DNA from: Deltaproteobacteria bacterium
GTDB taxonomy: Bacteria; Myxococcota; JACPTQ01
Assembly: GCA_016192705.1 (NCBI GenBank)
Contig: JACPTQ010000052.1
Location: 1-39,754, forward strand
Direction: 5' to 3'
DNA length: 39,754 nt
Shown here: positions 1 to 6,916 of the stretch, one piece after another
How positions within the stretch are numbered: position 1 is the stretch's first letter
How the letters are laid out: each line of letters opens with the position of its first letter
Notes under the pieces: model-generated
Databases searched by the model: none
Seen by the model: only the letters and a program-made list of their open reading frames with translations
What the model was told of the DNA's origin: nothing
Translations under genes and position numbers: made by a program

Positions 1-21
1 CACGCCCCATCGGCACCTCAT

Positions 22-119
22 CCCCTGCGCAAAGGTGCGCTGCGGGCTCCGTTCCGTCGCCCTCGCGATTCTGTTCGCGCCGGCAAGCCACAGGCTTGCC
101 AACGATTGCTCACAGAATA
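22..119 (+). repeat. Module A palindromic repeat, copy 1
   Basis: This is the first copy of a roughly 80-100 bp dispersed element also found at 16565-16663 (inverted) and inside proS at 5892-5972. The core is an 8-bp inverted repeat GGCAAGCC/GGCTTGCC (82-89 and 93-100) around a 3-nt loop. Outer arms ATTCTGT (68-74) and ACAGAAT (112-118) extend the palindrome to about 50 bp. The left flank, from CCCCTGCGCAAAGG at 22, is shared with the 16565 copy. The stretch 120-245 between this repeat and module B shows no gene I can support. Confidence 0.85.
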
Positions 120-245
120 TGCGAGCCTTCGCTTGCCCAATCACCGTCCGCCCATTCAGATCTCGGCCGTTTCCCTGGAACGGCGCGTGAGAGACTTGGG
201 GGTCGATCGAACGGTGGCCGACACCCAAAAGGTGAATCCTTCGTG

Positions 246-358
246 CCGCCCTCAAGCACAGAGAACACGTCCCCGGAAAGCGGTCCGCCCGCATTTGCGT
301 AGGGTCGGCAGGGGCGCCGCGCAGGCGCGCATCCGCAGGGTCTGCAGCGCGATATCGG
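246..358 (+). repeat. Module B repeat, copy 1
   Basis: This approximately 113-bp intergenic repeat contains GTAGGGTCGGCAGGGGCGCC and GCAGGGTCTGCAGCGCGATA. Nearly identical sequence occurs at 16478-16563 (same strand) and at 39681-39754 (opposite strand, cut by the window end). The short ORFs running through it are not conserved as proteins between copies, so I treat it as non-coding. Confidence 0.85.
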
Positions 359-417
359 CTGGGACCTTCGAGCTTTCGCGTGCCTCTGAACCTTGGAATT
401 GATCGCACGTCTTAAAT

Positions 418-499
418 CAGACCCGAGGACGTCGGCGCGCCGAAGCGGGCTCCTGTCGACCCTCACGCTCGAGAGCGAACCAACCGCTTAACCGGGGAT
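418..499 (+). repeat. Module C repeat, copy 1 (82 bp)
   Basis: This 82-bp repeat runs from CAGACCCGAGGACGTCGG to CCGCTTAACCGGGGAT. Copies of exactly the same length are at 16740-16821 (plus) and 39540-39621 (minus). Differences cluster in the GAGCGAAC region. Like the other two clear copies it ends shortly upstream of a gene start in the gene's own orientation, here 66 nt before the ATG at 566. Confidence 0.9.
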
Positions 500-565
500 G
501 AAGGGCGAGTCGGCAGTGAATAAATCCCCTCATCCTACGTCTAATAACTGCACGGAGGATTGGAC

Positions 566-1900
566 ATGATAAGTCAACGAAAAAGCCTTCTCTTGGCGGT
601 TGTGGTCCTCGCACCAGCGATGGCGCAGGGATACTCAACGAAACTCCACATGATTACCGGGTTTCACATCTCCGAGATGCTGAAAAAGAACGGTTGCAAG
701 CTCACGCTCGGCGGCTGGAACAAGGCGGGCGGTTCGCTCAATCTTGCCGTCGACATGAACGGCAACAGGGACGTCGGCAAAGAGACCCACACCATCGACT
801 TGAGCGGTGAGGTTTGTCGGCTCATCACCAACCCGAAGACGTACCCCTACTTCGCGTCCGCAACGACCGGTCCCGACACGTTTCCGGGGATGTTCGGGAA
901 CACCGACCCAACCCACGCGCTCCTCTGGAACACGGCGTGGCAGATCCCAGTCCTTTGGCAGAACGCGCGAACAGACGAAGAGAAGGCGTTCGTTCTCGGC
1001 TGGGTCGTCCACTTCGCCGGCGATCTCAACGCGCACGGCCTCGCAAACCTTCACGCGAACGGAGTCTGGATGGCGGGCGGCGACGTTGGAACCGTGTGGA
1101 AGCACATCGTTTCTGAGACGTACTACGCGTCGAATCTTCTCCCGTACCCGAAGGGGTTCGACAACAGGCTCGTTTGGCCCAAGGACTATGTGAAAAGGAT
1201 GTTCTTCAGCCCCTTGAGCCCGCTTTACAAGCACTGGGACTACAACTGGAATCGTTACATTCGGCAAGAAGATATTGGTGTCGTCTCGAAAGTTTTCGGT
1301 GGCGTTCTCCGTGCTCACTTTCTTCTCTGGGACATGCACGCGCGCGAGACGAACCGATGGGAGGGGCGCAAGGAGTACTTCAAGCCGATAAAAAACAAAT
1401 CGGTTAACGATTGGTTCCACTGGCTCTTTGCCGACCAAGCGTGGAATTTTCACAAGAAGAAGGAAGGGCAGGCGCGTACGGCGATCGACGTGTGGTACGA
1501 GGCGACGCACCGGGCGCAGCAGGCGATCGTCGCCGACAAGGACGGAATCTTCAAGGGCGACAAAAAGTACGACCAGCCGCGCCCCGGAAAACCTCCCAAG
1601 CGCGGGGTTTATAAGTCGGGCGGCATTGGCGGTGTTGTTGACTCGTACAAATACTGGTCGACGGAGGGGATCTGGCCGCTCATCAACCCCGATCTCATCA
1701 CGATTACGAAGGAGAACTTTCCGGTTCTATACTCCGCCATCGAGACCATCAAAAAGATCGGGAACGTCCTCGCCTTCATTGCCGATGCCTTGATGCAGGC
1801 TTTTAAGGCGTTCATCGAAGTGCTTACGCTTCCGCTCAAGCTGATCAAAGAAGCGATCATGGCGGCGCTTCAACCGATGATCGACGATTTCAAAGAGTAG
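566..1900 (+). CDS. Secreted zinc-dependent phospholipase C-like protein
   Basis: The 444-residue product starts at ATG 566, with GGAGG at 554-558 placed 7 nt upstream; a TTG at 560 is a weaker alternative. The first ~22 residues form a signal peptide ending in an AMA-type cleavage site. The mature part resembles the zinc-dependent phospholipase C / S1-P1 nuclease fold: a His in LHMITG near the mature N-terminus, GPDTFPGM near residue 105, then HFAGDLNAH at about 149-157, giving the HxxxDxxxH zinc-ligand pattern. The likely role is hydrolysis of phospholipid or another phosphodiester outside the cytoplasm; the substrate is unknown. The ORF ends at TAG 1898-1900, but the same frame stays open and continues into the next ORF. 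The two are probably one gene carrying an internal stop. Confidence 0.7.
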   Translation: MISQRKSLLLAVVVLAPAMAQGYSTKLHMITGFHISEMLKKNGCKLTLGGWNKAGGSLNLAVDMNGNRDVGKETHTIDLSGEVCRLITNPKTYPYFASATTGPDTFPGMFGNTDPTHALLWNTAWQIPVLWQNARTDEEKAFVLGWVVHFAGDLNAHGLANLHANGVWMAGGDVGTVWKHIVSETYYASNLLPYPKGFDNRLVWPKDYVKRMFFSPLSPLYKHWDYNWNRYIRQEDIGVVSKVFGGVLRAHFLLWDMHARETNRWEGRKEYFKPIKNKSVNDWFHWLFADQAWNFHKKKEGQARTAIDVWYEATHRAQQAIVADKDGIFKGDKKYDQPRPGKPPKRGVYKSGGIGGVVDSYKYWSTEGIWPLINPDLITITKENFPVLYSAIETIKKIGNVLAFIADALMQAFKAFIEVLTLPLKLIKEAIMAALQPMIDDFKE

Positions 1901-1942
1901 CTTGAGGAAACGGCATACTGTAACCCGAAGTCGCCGATCGGG

Positions 1943-3616
1943 ATGAAGCCGATGTGCGACACGATTAAGGCGCAGCGCGCCGCGTTTAAGGTGTCGCCCG
2001 GGAATATCGAGACGTATCTCAACTGGCCGATCTATCGGAACACGATCACAGCGGGCGGACTCATGCTCGAAAAGATGAAGACGCTGCCCAAGAGCAACGG
2101 CGACGAGACGATGAGCCCGATGTTCGGCCTCCCAAGCGGCGACTTTGGCTGCACGCTTGAGTGCACGGGAGCTTACAAGGAGTACGCAAGCCTGTTCATG
2201 CCGGTTGCGGGGAAGTATTACGATGACGCGAACATTAAGGCGTCGTTGCCCGATTACTGCGTTGCGGGGAAGGATAAGCGGCGAAGTGGATCGATAAACG
2301 AGGGGTTTGCGGGGAAGACGAACCATCAGGCAAATATTCTCGATACGAAGCCGAGTCCTGGGAAAGATCAGGCGCCTGGGTTTACGTGCTTCGCGACGGG
2401 AACGGGGAAGATGCCGTCAACGTGCCCCGCCGATGCGTACGATGAAGCGGCACAGGGGCTCGTCGCCGGGATAACGGGGGGCCCGAAGTGGATGGAGCCG
2501 TTCGTGAAGTTTATGGGCGACTTTTTTGCGAGGATTGGTGGGCGTTGGGACTACCACGTTCACGACATCCCGAGCACGGCCGGGCGCTTCGTCATTCCAC
2601 CCGACGGTGCGAACATGAAAGAGGAGTTCACTTGGTACACGCCGGGGAAGGAGAAACAGCCTCTTCCGGCCGAGGAGACGCGGCCTCCGCGGGTCGAGCA
2701 GACGTATAAGATCGAGGTCCTTACGGCGTCATACGGAGCAAATTGCCCCGCGCGGGGGAGCCGGTCGGCGTCGGGGCGACGAACGATGGTGCCACAGGGA
2801 AATCAAACGAGAAACCTCGCGGCCGAATGTAACGGCAAAACGTCGTGCGCCTATGTTGTGGATATTGCGCGAATTGGCGACCCGAGTGTGGGTTGCGCGA
2901 AGGATTACCTCGCGAAATATCGGTGTGCGTCATACGGTGACGTTAAGTCGGTTTTGATTCCGGCCGAGGCCGGGTATCGGAAAACACTAGCGTTGTCGTG
3001 CGCCGCGCTGCGAGAGGATACGTCGTTTCGCCGTCTTGTGCCGACGACTATGAATATCGTGCGGCTCCAGCCGATGGTGCTCAGTACGGCGATGATTGTT
3101 CCTCTTCCGTTGCCGCGAGCGGGCAATAAGGCGCCGTATTGTTACCAGGCTTTGGGGTACGATGGGCGCACAATCGCCCCAGACTTTGCCACGCTCAAAC
3201 CGATTGCCGACCATAGCGCGCTGAACAAGAAGCAGCCTTACTCGATTCAGTATTACGTCTCGAACGCGTTCAACAGCATCGGGCAGTTCCTGTCGGGCAC
3301 GCTCAACGCGGCGTTTACGGCGTTGAAGCAGAAAGTCTGCAAGTGGGTCGATGAGAAGGTCCAGATGGCTTACAACGCGCTGATCGGGACGCCGGTTGGG
3401 AAAGCGTGCGCCGATTTGTACTGCAAGGCGTCGTCGACGGAAATTCCGATGAACAGGAAATGCACAAAACACCCGTGCGTTCCAGAGGTTTGGAAGACGT
3501 GCGAGAGCTGTGTGGATCTACCGGGAACACCGCGCCTGAACGAGAGCAAGTATCGGACGTGTGTCGAAAGCAAATGCAAGCAGTGGACGACGCGTAAGGT
3601 CAAGGTTTGTAACTGA
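1943..3616 (+). CDS. Downstream part of same protein: SUEL-type lectin and Cys-rich tail
   Basis: This ORF is in the same frame as 566-1900. The 14 codons between the TAG and ATG 1943 are open and include a Cys, as expected of an exported protein. ATG 1943 has no convincing ribosome-binding site and no signal peptide follows, so independent translation would leave a Cys-rich protein in the cytoplasm. Residues ~252-330 match the galactose-binding (SUEL) lectin pattern: TASYGANC, then GNQTRNLAAECNGKTSC, then IGDPSVGCAKDY and YRCAS. The C-terminal ~60 residues are rich in Cys and Lys (KCTKHPC, CESC, VESKCKQW). The region before the lectin domain is unrecognised. I infer that it is the carbohydrate-binding half of a ~1016-residue secreted enzyme, separated by a nonsense mutation, readthrough or sequence error. 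Confidence 0.65.
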   Translation: MKPMCDTIKAQRAAFKVSPGNIETYLNWPIYRNTITAGGLMLEKMKTLPKSNGDETMSPMFGLPSGDFGCTLECTGAYKEYASLFMPVAGKYYDDANIKASLPDYCVAGKDKRRSGSINEGFAGKTNHQANILDTKPSPGKDQAPGFTCFATGTGKMPSTCPADAYDEAAQGLVAGITGGPKWMEPFVKFMGDFFARIGGRWDYHVHDIPSTAGRFVIPPDGANMKEEFTWYTPGKEKQPLPAEETRPPRVEQTYKIEVLTASYGANCPARGSRSASGRRTMVPQGNQTRNLAAECNGKTSCAYVVDIARIGDPSVGCAKDYLAKYRCASYGDVKSVLIPAEAGYRKTLALSCAALREDTSFRRLVPTTMNIVRLQPMVLSTAMIVPLPLPRAGNKAPYCYQALGYDGRTIAPDFATLKPIADHSALNKKQPYSIQYYVSNAFNSIGQFLSGTLNAAFTALKQKVCKWVDEKVQMAYNALIGTPVGKACADLYCKASSTEIPMNRKCTKHPCVPEVWKTCESCVDLPGTPRLNESKYRTCVESKCKQWTTRKVKVCN

Positions 3617-3629
3617 CCTTTGTGTTGGT

Positions 3630-4373
3630 TCAGCGGTGCGCGGCGGCTTCGTAAAGGAGGACGGCGGCGGCGTTTGAAACGTTGAGCGGGATGCGGTCGG
3701 TCGCTTGCGGGATGCGGACGATGGCGGTGCATGCGTCGCGCACGATGGCGCGAAGGCCGCGGCGTTCGGCACCGAGAATAAGCGCGGTTTTTGTGCCCCA
3801 GGCGATATCGCGGGACGAAACGCCACCGTTCGCGTCGGCGCCTATAACGGCGAATCCACGTGTGGCGAGGGCGCGCGCCGTATCGGCGATGTTCGTGACT
3901 TCGACAACCGGCAATCGGAACACGGCACCGGCCGACGCCTTGATGGTGCCCGCGGTGACGCCAGCCGCGCGGTCTTTCGCGATGACGAGCGCTCGCGCGC
4001 CGAACACGACGGAGCTGCGCGCAATGGCTCCAACGTTTTGGGGGTCTTCGACGTGGTCGAGCACCACGACGACGCCATCGGCGATTTCGTCGAGGAGCGA
4101 AGCCGCGGCGAATTTGAATGGCCGCACCCGCGCGGCGATCCCTTGGTGCGAATCGGTTTGGAGCAAGCGCGTCAATTCATCGCGATCGACGATTGCGGGC
4201 GTTCGTCCCTTCAAGTCGACGCGACGAGCGACTTCGGCGGTTACGAGAAGTTTCTGAATGGCGTCGGGCGCCGCGTCGATGAGCTCGGTGACGGCGCGAA
4301 CGCCATACGTCCAGCCGGCTCCTGCGTCAGTTGGGGGCGGCGATTTGGGTCGCGATCGTTTGAAGCGTCTCAA
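3630..4373 (-). CDS. rlmB: TrmH/RlmB-family SPOUT rRNA 2'-O-methyltransferase
   Basis: The family methylates ribose 2'-OH of 23S rRNA (Gm2251 in E. coli) or of tRNA. The SPOUT motifs are clear: VEDPQNVGAIARSSVVFGA (motif 1), ILGAERRGL followed by VRIP (motif 2) and LNVSNAAAVLLYEA (motif 3), which form the knotted SAM site. An N-terminal substrate-binding region starts at WTYGVRAV. The frame is open further upstream, but that part lies antisense-free inside pyrF and looks like shadow. I chose TTG 4373, which gives a basic lead-in before WTYGVRAV and overlaps the end of pyrF by 47 nt. No good ribosome-binding site is visible, so the start is uncertain. It is the last gene of proS-pyrF-rlmB. A TrmH or TrmL assignment is possible. 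Confidence 0.85.
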   Translation of the reverse strand: MRRFKRSRPKSPPPTDAGAGWTYGVRAVTELIDAAPDAIQKLLVTAEVARRVDLKGRTPAIVDRDELTRLLQTDSHQGIAARVRPFKFAAASLLDEIADGVVVVLDHVEDPQNVGAIARSSVVFGARALVIAKDRAAGVTAGTIKASAGAVFRLPVVEVTNIADTARALATRGFAVIGADANGGVSSRDIAWGTKTALILGAERRGLRAIVRDACTAIVRIPQATDRIPLNVSNAAAVLLYEAAAHR

Positions 4374-5022
4374 CCGGGTTCTCCGATTCGATGACCGGTC
4401 GCCCAACGACGACGTAGTCGGCGCCCGCTGCGATGGCGTCTCGCGGCGACGCGACGCGCGCTTGGTCGTGCGCGAGCGCTCCGGCTGGGCGTACGCCCGG
4501 TGTAATAATGATCGACCCCGGGAAAGTGCGCCGCAAAGGGCCCGCCTCCCACGCTGACGCGACGAATGCGCGCACGCCCGACTCGTACGCGACGCGCGCA
4601 AAAACGAGGACGTCCGCCTCGGTCGCGTTCAAGCTCGTGAGCACGGTCACCGCCACGACGCGCATTTCGCCCGCCTCGCGAAGCGCTGCGCGAATCATTT
4701 CGCCGCCGCCCGCGGCGTGCACCGTCAAGAACTTTGGACCCAGGACCGACACGGCACGCACGGCTTGAGCGACCGTGTTCGGAATGTCGTGGAGCTTGAG
4801 GTCGAGCATCACCTCGACGCCCTTCATCCGAATTTCGGCCACGGCGCGGGGCCCGACGCGCGAAAAGAGCTGAAGCCCGACCTTGTATGCGCCCACAAGC
4901 CCGCGTGTCCGCTCGACCCACTCGAGCGCGGAGTTGAGCGTGTCGACATCGAGCGCGAGGATGATTCGGTCTTGAGGGCGTGGGGCGGATTCAGGGTTCA
5001 TGAGTGTCGTCATCGTGTTCAT
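4327..5022 (-). CDS. pyrF: Orotidine 5'-phosphate decarboxylase
   Basis: The enzyme makes UMP from OMP in the last step of pyrimidine synthesis. The 231-residue TIM barrel carries LALDVD near the N-terminus, the substrate lysine in AYKVGLQLF, the catalytic DLKLHDIPNTV (DxKxxD), TVHAAGG, and phosphate-binding ITPGVRP and VVGRPV. The length is normal for the short bacterial type. The ATG at 5022 overlaps the proS stop as ATGA, so translation is probably coupled to proS. In-frame ATGs a few codons later are alternatives. The unusual partner proS, rather than other pyr genes, suggests no dedicated pyrimidine operon here. Confidence 0.95.
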   Translation of the reverse strand: MNTMTTLMNPESAPRPQDRIILALDVDTLNSALEWVERTRGLVGAYKVGLQLFSRVGPRAVAEIRMKGVEVMLDLKLHDIPNTVAQAVRAVSVLGPKFLTVHAAGGGEMIRAALREAGEMRVVAVTVLTSLNATEADVLVFARVAYESGVRAFVASAWEAGPLRRTFPGSIIITPGVRPAGALAHDQARVASPRDAIAAGADYVVVGRPVIESENPVETLQTIATQIAAPN

Positions 5023-6848
5023 ATTTCGACCGCCTTCGCAACCTCGGCCGCGATCCACGCGACCGCCTCCTCGGGGGCCATCAGCACGGCCTCCTTTTGC
5101 GAGCGCCATTTCACTTCAACTTTGCCGGTTTCGAGCGTCTTTTTCCCAATCGACACGCGCAGCGGCAATCCGATGAGGTCCGCGTCCTTGAACTTGACGC
5201 CGGGGCGCTCATCACGATCGTCAACAAGCACTTCGACTCCGCGCGCCTCGAGCGCTCGCTCCATCTCGTCCGCGATCGCGGCTGTTTTCGCGCCGTCTCC
5301 GGTTGGCGAAAGGAGCGGCAAAATCGCGACATGAAACGGCGCAATCGACATCGGCCACACGATTCCGTCTTTGTCGTGCGACTGCTCGATCGCCGACGCC
5401 ATCGTCCGTGTGACGCCGATGCCGTAACACCCCATCACAAACGGCGCGTCGTTTCCGCCCGCGTCCTGATACACCGCGTTCATCGCGCGCGAGTACTTGT
5501 CGCCGAGATAAAAAACATGTCCGACTTCGATCCCGCGATGTGTTTTCAAATGCCCGTCGGCGCACCGCGGGCACGGATCGCCGACCGCGGCAACGCGCAA
5601 ATCCGCGACCTGCGTCGGTTTTGCGTCGCGTCCCCAAACGCAGTTCTTCACGTGCGCATCGGTTTGATTCGCGCCCGAGATAAACGTCTCGAGTGCGGCC
5701 GCGTCGTGGTCGACGTAGACCGGCAGATCGAGCCCGACCGGCCCCGCAAATCCAACCGCCGCGTGGGTTGCGCGCGTGACCTCCTCGTCGCTTGCGAGCT
5801 CGACCGTTCCCGCGCCCAGTAAGAGCTTCAGCTTCACCGGGTTTGCTTCGTGGTCGCCACGCACGCACAGCGCCGCCAACATCGTGTGGGTTGCGCCCTC
5901 CGTTCCGTCGGGCTCACCATTTCGCTCGCGCGGGCCAGCCACCGGCTTGCCCGCAGACCGCTCGCGAAATTCGTCCACCCGCACAATCAGCGTCTTCACA
6001 AACTCGCGCGCGCTCGCCCCCATGAACGCCGCCACCTCCTCCACCTTCCCCTTTCCCGGCGTCGCAACAACTTCTTTTTCCTTTCTCCTCTGGTCTCCAA
6101 AACTCTGTGACTCTGTGGTTTCTCCCCTCTTCCCCACCGCTGCTTTCTCCGCATTCGCCGCGTAGGTGCACGCATCGCACGCGAAGATCAAATCCTCGCC
6201 ACTCTCCGCGAGCACCTGAAATTCATGCGACGACGATCCGCCGATGTTCCCCGTGTCGGCCTCGACCGCGCGAAACTCAAGCCCGCACCGCCGAAAGATT
6301 GCGCCATACGCGTCGAACATTTTTTGATACGCGACCATTGCCGCCGCCTGGTCGACATCGAAGCTGTACGCATCCTTCATGATGAATTCGCGCCCGCGCA
6401 TAAGGCCAAACCGCGGCCGAATCTCGTCGCGAAACTTCGTCTGGATTTGGTACAGATTGAGCGGCAGCTCGCGGTACGACCGCACATCCGCGCGCACCAT
6501 GGCAACGACGACTTCCTCGTGCGTCGGTCCAAGGCAAAAGTCGGTGTCCTTCCGATCTTTAAGTCGCAACAGCTCAGGCCCGTATTTCGTCCACCGCCCC
6601 GACTCTTGCCAGAGCTCGGCCGGGCAAACGACCGGCATATGAACTTCTTGCGCCCCCGCGCGATTCATCTCCTCGCGAATGATCTGCTCGACCTTTCGCA
6701 CCGCGCGCCACCCAAGCGGCAAAAAGTTGTAAATCCCCGCGGCGACTTTTCGAATCATGCCCGCGCGCAAAAGCAGAATGTGACTCACGACCTGCGCTTC
6801 GGCGGGCGCCTCTTTGAGGGTTGGGACGAGCAATTGGGATCTTTTCAT
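5019..6848 (-). CDS. proS: Prolyl-tRNA synthetase with in-frame repeat insertions
   Basis: This is a bacterial-type class II synthetase that charges tRNA-Pro. It starts MKRSQLLVPTLKEAPAEAQ, has motif 2 around FRDEIRPRFGLMR, a YbaK-like editing insert in the middle, motif 3 at MGCYGIGVTR and an anticodon-binding domain ending in the VDDRDERPGVKFKDADLIG region. At 609 residues it is longer than E. coli ProS (572). The excess lies largely in the editing domain: after KTLIVRV about 27 residues are encoded by dispersed module A (5892-5972), before the conserved CVRGDHE. A second odd stretch (GETTESQSFGDQRRKEKE) is encoded by another repeat type. I chose ATG 6848 over GTG 6857 because it fits the family start and lies 7 nt after a -10 box. 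It heads the operon with pyrF and rlmB. Confidence 0.95.
   Translation of the reverse strand: MKRSQLLVPTLKEAPAEAQVVSHILLLRAGMIRKVAAGIYNFLPLGWRAVRKVEQIIREEMNRAGAQEVHMPVVCPAELWQESGRWTKYGPELLRLKDRKDTDFCLGPTHEEVVVAMVRADVRSYRELPLNLYQIQTKFRDEIRPRFGLMRGREFIMKDAYSFDVDQAAAMVAYQKMFDAYGAIFRRCGLEFRAVEADTGNIGGSSSHEFQVLAESGEDLIFACDACTYAANAEKAAVGKRGETTESQSFGDQRRKEKEVVATPGKGKVEEVAAFMGASAREFVKTLIVRVDEFRERSAGKPVAGPRERNGEPDGTEGATHTMLAALCVRGDHEANPVKLKLLLGAGTVELASDEEVTRATHAAVGFAGPVGLDLPVYVDHDAAALETFISGANQTDAHVKNCVWGRDAKPTQVADLRVAAVGDPCPRCADGHLKTHRGIEVGHVFYLGDKYSRAMNAVYQDAGGNDAPFVMGCYGIGVTRTMASAIEQSHDKDGIVWPMSIAPFHVAILPLLSPTGDGAKTAAIADEMERALEARGVEVLVDDRDERPGVKFKDADLIGLPLRVSIGKKTLETGKVEVKWRSQKEAVLMAPEEAVAWIAAEVAKAVEI
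5892..5972 (+). repeat. Module A palindromic repeat, copy 3, in frame inside proS
   Basis: This copy closely follows the intergenic copies at 22-119 and 16565-16663, including the stretches CTCCGTTCCGTCG and AGCCACCGGCTTGCCCGCAG. The inner stem GGCCAGCC/GGCTTGCC and outer arms ATTTCGC (5919-5925) / GCGAAAT (5964-5970) are kept; the outer arms differ from the other copies at both pairing sides. The 81 bp equal 27 codons, read on the minus strand as residues around SAGKPVAGPRERNGEPDG. The repeat occupies the place where other ProS proteins have only a few residues between the KTL(L/I)V strand and VRGDHE. Confidence 0.85.
6060..6125 (-). repeat. Purine-rich dispersed-type repeat in frame inside proS
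   Basis: On the minus strand this reads GAAACCACAGAGTCACAGAG followed by an AGAGGAGAAAGG tract. It resembles a purine-rich CACAGAG repeat that I recall from many unrelated bacterial genomes. It is translated here as GETTESQSFGDQRRKEKE between AANAEKAAVGK and VVATPGKGK, at a variable point of the editing domain. No second copy is present in the window, so assignment to that family rests on recognition only. Confidence 0.5.
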
Positions 6849-6855
6849 GGCGGGC

Positions 6856-6884
6856 ACTATAAGGGGGCCGCCAAATCAAGTCGA
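6856..6884 (-). promoter_or_regulatory. Promoter of proS operon
   Basis: Minus-strand -35 TCGACT (6879-6884) and -10 TATAGT (6856-6861) are separated by 17 bp. Exactly 7 nt separate the -10 from ATG 6848, so the transcript should start at or next to the start codon and be leaderless. The -35 overlaps that of the divergent lipoprotein promoter. Confidence 0.6.
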
Positions 6885-6909
6885 TAGCCCGATCGGCGGC
6901 TGCTACAAT
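6881..6909 (+). promoter_or_regulatory. Divergent promoter of lipoprotein gene
   Basis: -35 TCGATA (6881-6886) and -10 TACAAT (6904-6909) are separated by 17 bp. The GTG start at 6917 follows the -10 by 7 nt, again implying a leaderless transcript. The -35 shares four bases with the proS -35, so one RNA polymerase should exclude the other. Confidence 0.6.
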
Positions 6910-6916
6910 CTTTAAC

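Noticed and set aside
418-638. Shared peptide (EGRQEPASARRRPRV) of ORFs antisense to module C
   Set aside because: The peptide repeats only because the DNA repeats; frames differ in what flanks them and no start or ribosome-binding site is conserved.
635-1510. 291-residue antisense ORF over the phospholipase-like gene
   Set aside because: It lacks domains and has an Arg/Val-rich shadow composition; the plus-strand frame has a signal peptide and zinc motif.
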